Positions 61,930 through 64,000 of a stretch of 64,000 bases of DNA are shown piece by piece. Positions within the stretch are counted from its first letter, which is position 1. Each line of letters begins with the position of its first letter. A program made the position numbers and the translations under genes. Where the stretch lies: NCBI RefSeq assembly GCF_008728515.1, contig NC_044976.1, forward strand, positions 31,767,376-31,831,375, written 5' to 3'. Origin of the DNA: Papio anubis (taxonomy: Eukaryota; Chordata; Mammalia; Primates; Cercopithecidae). Below the pieces are notes generated by a model that searched no databases, had not been told where the DNA came from, and saw nothing but the letters and a program-made list of their open reading frames with translations.

Positions 61930-62105
61930 GTACTTATTGGCACTGGGTACTCTGCTTGGCGCTGTGTCTATTTGCTAACCCTCACAACAACTCCTTCATT
62001 TAGTGTCACTGTCCCTTTTTTGTGGATGAGGAAGCAATGCTCAGAGAAGTTAGGCAACTTGTTTCAGGCCATACAGTTATGAAGTGATGGAGCCTGCCCT
62101 ATAAA
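61930..62105 (-). repeat. MIR SINE (minus)
   Basis: ctaaccctcacaacaactcc, gtggatgaggaagcaatgct, cagagaagttaggcaactt and ggccatacagttatgaagtg. Confidence 0.8.
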
Positions 62106-62317
62106 GAAAGATATTGTGCATGGGAGAATATCATCAAAGCCATGGGACCTGATAGCAAAGTAGACCCATTCCAGGAAACCAAGAATCCTGGCATAGGCAG
62201 AAGCAGACCAGACGGTAAGGCAGGGGTCCCTGGGTTCCACCAAATGGGCTACTAGACCAGAGGCCCAGGGAGATAGTAGAGAGTGACTAATATTAGGAGG
62301 TATGTAGTCTGGGAAGA

Positions 62318-62354
62318 AAAGAAGGAAGGAAGGAAGGAAGAAAGGAAGGAAGGA
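62318..62354. repeat. (GGAA)n microsatellite
   Basis: Interrupted GAAG/GGAA repeats. Confidence 0.9.
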
Positions 62355-62359
62355 ACTAA

Positions 62360-63725
62360 TGAAGGATGCTTGAGGTTTTCAATAGGCACCCCCCACCCCT
62401 CAAACACACATAGTTAGCTTTATCTTGGTACTTGCACTACAGAGCCTCATAGGGTGATGCGGGATGTGTCTGTAGGCTGTGCCTCTCTTCTCCCTTCTCT
62501 CCAATAATTGGCTGCTTGGCTGACTCAGATGGCAGCTGGGGAGGTCTTATTTCTTGGGTTATGGTTTAGATCTAAAGACCCCTCTAGATACCACCTTGGA
62601 TCAACAGGCAAAAGTGGAAAGAGGATTTGAAAGTATGGCTCTCAGACCATGAATTTCCCTGGAGAAGATCTGGGGGAGAGACGGCCACAGTCAGGTAGCC
62701 ATGAACAAGGTGACTGGAGAGGAAGCTGAGGGGGTTTCTACCCAGTAGCTTACTGTATCCAGGGAAGCTGAAATGAAATCATCTTATAAAAAATAAGGCT
62801 GACAGGGGTGACATTTGGGGTGAAGTTTGGAATCTCTGCCAAGAAGAACTCAGTTGGGTCAAGTCGGAGGCTTCTCTGGTAGTTGCTAAGACTTGGCTGG
62901 GGGAAATGACATCACCTGTAGTGACTCTAAGTATCATGTTTGTGCAGCTTCGTCTGGGTGTCCTCAGCCGTGTGGGTGTGGGTTCAACAAAGGGTACAGT
63001 TTTGCAAGGTGTATGCACTTGGAGGACTAGGGGGCAGGCAATTGAGGGTACTGATGAGAATATGAAGGAAGAGATGAATAATAAGAAATGGTGATGACAT
63101 GGGAGTGGGGATGGTGGTGATGGGAGCAATGGAGGTCCCAGACTGGGTCTAAGTCATGGCTTCTGTTAGAATTCCAAAGTGTCTGACTGTGCTGATATCA
63201 GTGTGTGGAAGAGGGTTTGGGCCCAGGAGGTTTACCAAATGGCAGGTGCCTGCAGGCAGAGAGGATGGCGGAATATCCATTCCCTAGGCCAGCCCCACGA
63301 GGCAAGAAGACTACAAGTAAAACATTCTCCATTTTGCGCACCAGTCTTCTAGAACTGTACCTGGCAAACAGGAGATAATCGAGAACTATGAGGAGTTCAA
63401 TGAGTTGATGGATATGGAGCACTTAGGATGGTGCTGGCAGCGGGCAAACACTAAGTCTGCCATTGTTCTAATTAGTGTTATGTGAGCTTATGTGAGATAT
63501 TCCCAGGGGTGGCTGGAAATATTTAATTAGGGGACACTTTAAAAGGTATCTGAGGTCCTATGTTATGCAAGTGGGGAACATGAGCCAGAAAATTTTTAAT
63601 TTTAACTGGTAATGTGACCCCATTTGTATGCTCAGGCTGATGAGGCCTGGGTGAACCTGGGTTATAGTTACAATAACAAAATCTATCATTCCCAGAGCAT
63701 CTGTAGAGTGTTTAGTATATATGGA
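62360..63725. other. Intronic, no gene seen
   Basis: Unassigned sequence; neither an exon nor a clear repeat is visible to me. Confidence 0.45.
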
Positions 63726-63730
63726 GCATT

Positions 63731-63774
63731 ATACATATATACACACACACACACATATATATTATATATATAAA
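63731..63774. repeat. (TA/CA)n low-complexity tract
   Basis: TATA, then ACACAC, then TATATA over about 44 bases. Confidence 0.9.
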
Positions 63775-63789
63775 ATATGCATGTATAAA

Positions 63790-63915
63790 ATAGCTTTTAA
63801 TCTTAACCTCCTGCAACATAATTATTACTAGCAACACTTTGTAGATGATGTTCCAAGAGATAATAACTTGCCCAGCTCACAAATCAAGCAAGGAAGGGAG
63901 CTGGGATTTAGATAA
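63790..63915 (-). repeat. MIR SINE fragment (minus)
   Basis: ttaatcttaacctcctgcaa, aacttgcccagctcacaaat and ggaagggagctgggattta are weak reverse MIR blocks. Confidence 0.5.
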
Positions 63916-64000
63916 TGGGATTTGAGATAATTAGGGAAGACTAAAAGGTCAAAAAGAGATAATAGCGTAGAAGACAGTGGAGTGCTCGAGAGCCTGGAAC

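Noticed and set aside
54990..64000. Preceding CSMD2 exon (end of CUB 9)
   Set aside because: No minus-strand frame with a SN-x-L-x-L and GF-x-x-x-Y pattern in the needed phase was found.

Overview
This is mammalian, non-coding-rich nuclear DNA from an Old World monkey (cercopithecid, macaque or baboon type). The evidence is dense primate Alu SINEs plus MIR, L2, old L1, MaLR LTRs and hAT fossils. Two young AluY copies (6188-6502 and 48221-48495) carry bases that I associate with the monkey-specific AluY lineage: GGCCGGATCTCAG in the left arm, CTCGCCTGGCTAGTTTTTTG in the middle, and GATCCGCCCGTCTTGGC or close variants.

The only real gene I can support is an internal part of CSMD2 (CUB and Sushi multiple domains 2), entirely on the minus strand, so transcription runs from high to low coordinates. 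I placed 18 consecutive coding exons between 54989 and 1835. All have GT-AG introns, the reading frame is continuous (2466 coding bases, 822 codons) and there is no stop. They encode, in protein order: one Sushi; CUB (3 exons); Sushi; CUB (3 exons); Sushi (2 exons); CUB (2 exons); Sushi; CUB (2 exons); Sushi (2 exons); and the first part of another CUB. By comparison with the family layout these should be Sushi 9 to CUB 14, just before the C-terminal run of tandem Sushi domains. The exon before 54989 and the exon after 1835 are outside the window. The product is a very large single-pass membrane protein of neurons, and everything here is extracellular.

Region by region: 1-1826 is a decayed ERV internal fragment lying antisense to CSMD2 and reaching almost to a splice donor. 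1835-5382 holds three exons. 5383-19416 is a 14 kb intron packed with Alu, L1, two MST-type LTRs and a duplicated 176 bp segment. 19417-24311 holds three exons. 24312-29898 is an intron filled by a very degenerate tandem array (unit about 33-40 bp) with an inverted block, cut by a MaLR LTR and by an L1 that itself holds an LTR. 29899-44700 holds nine exons with short introns. 44701-51865 is an intron with an antisense L1, a HAL1-like piece and a 5'-inverted Alu. 51866-54989 holds three exons. 54990-64000 is intron with L2, L1, hAT and MIR.

I saw no promoter, CpG island, tRNA, rRNA or second protein gene. The least explained structure is the degenerate array at about 24.8-29.7 kb. Repeat family names are from memory of consensus sequences and their edges are approximate; exon edges are exact reads of splice sites.
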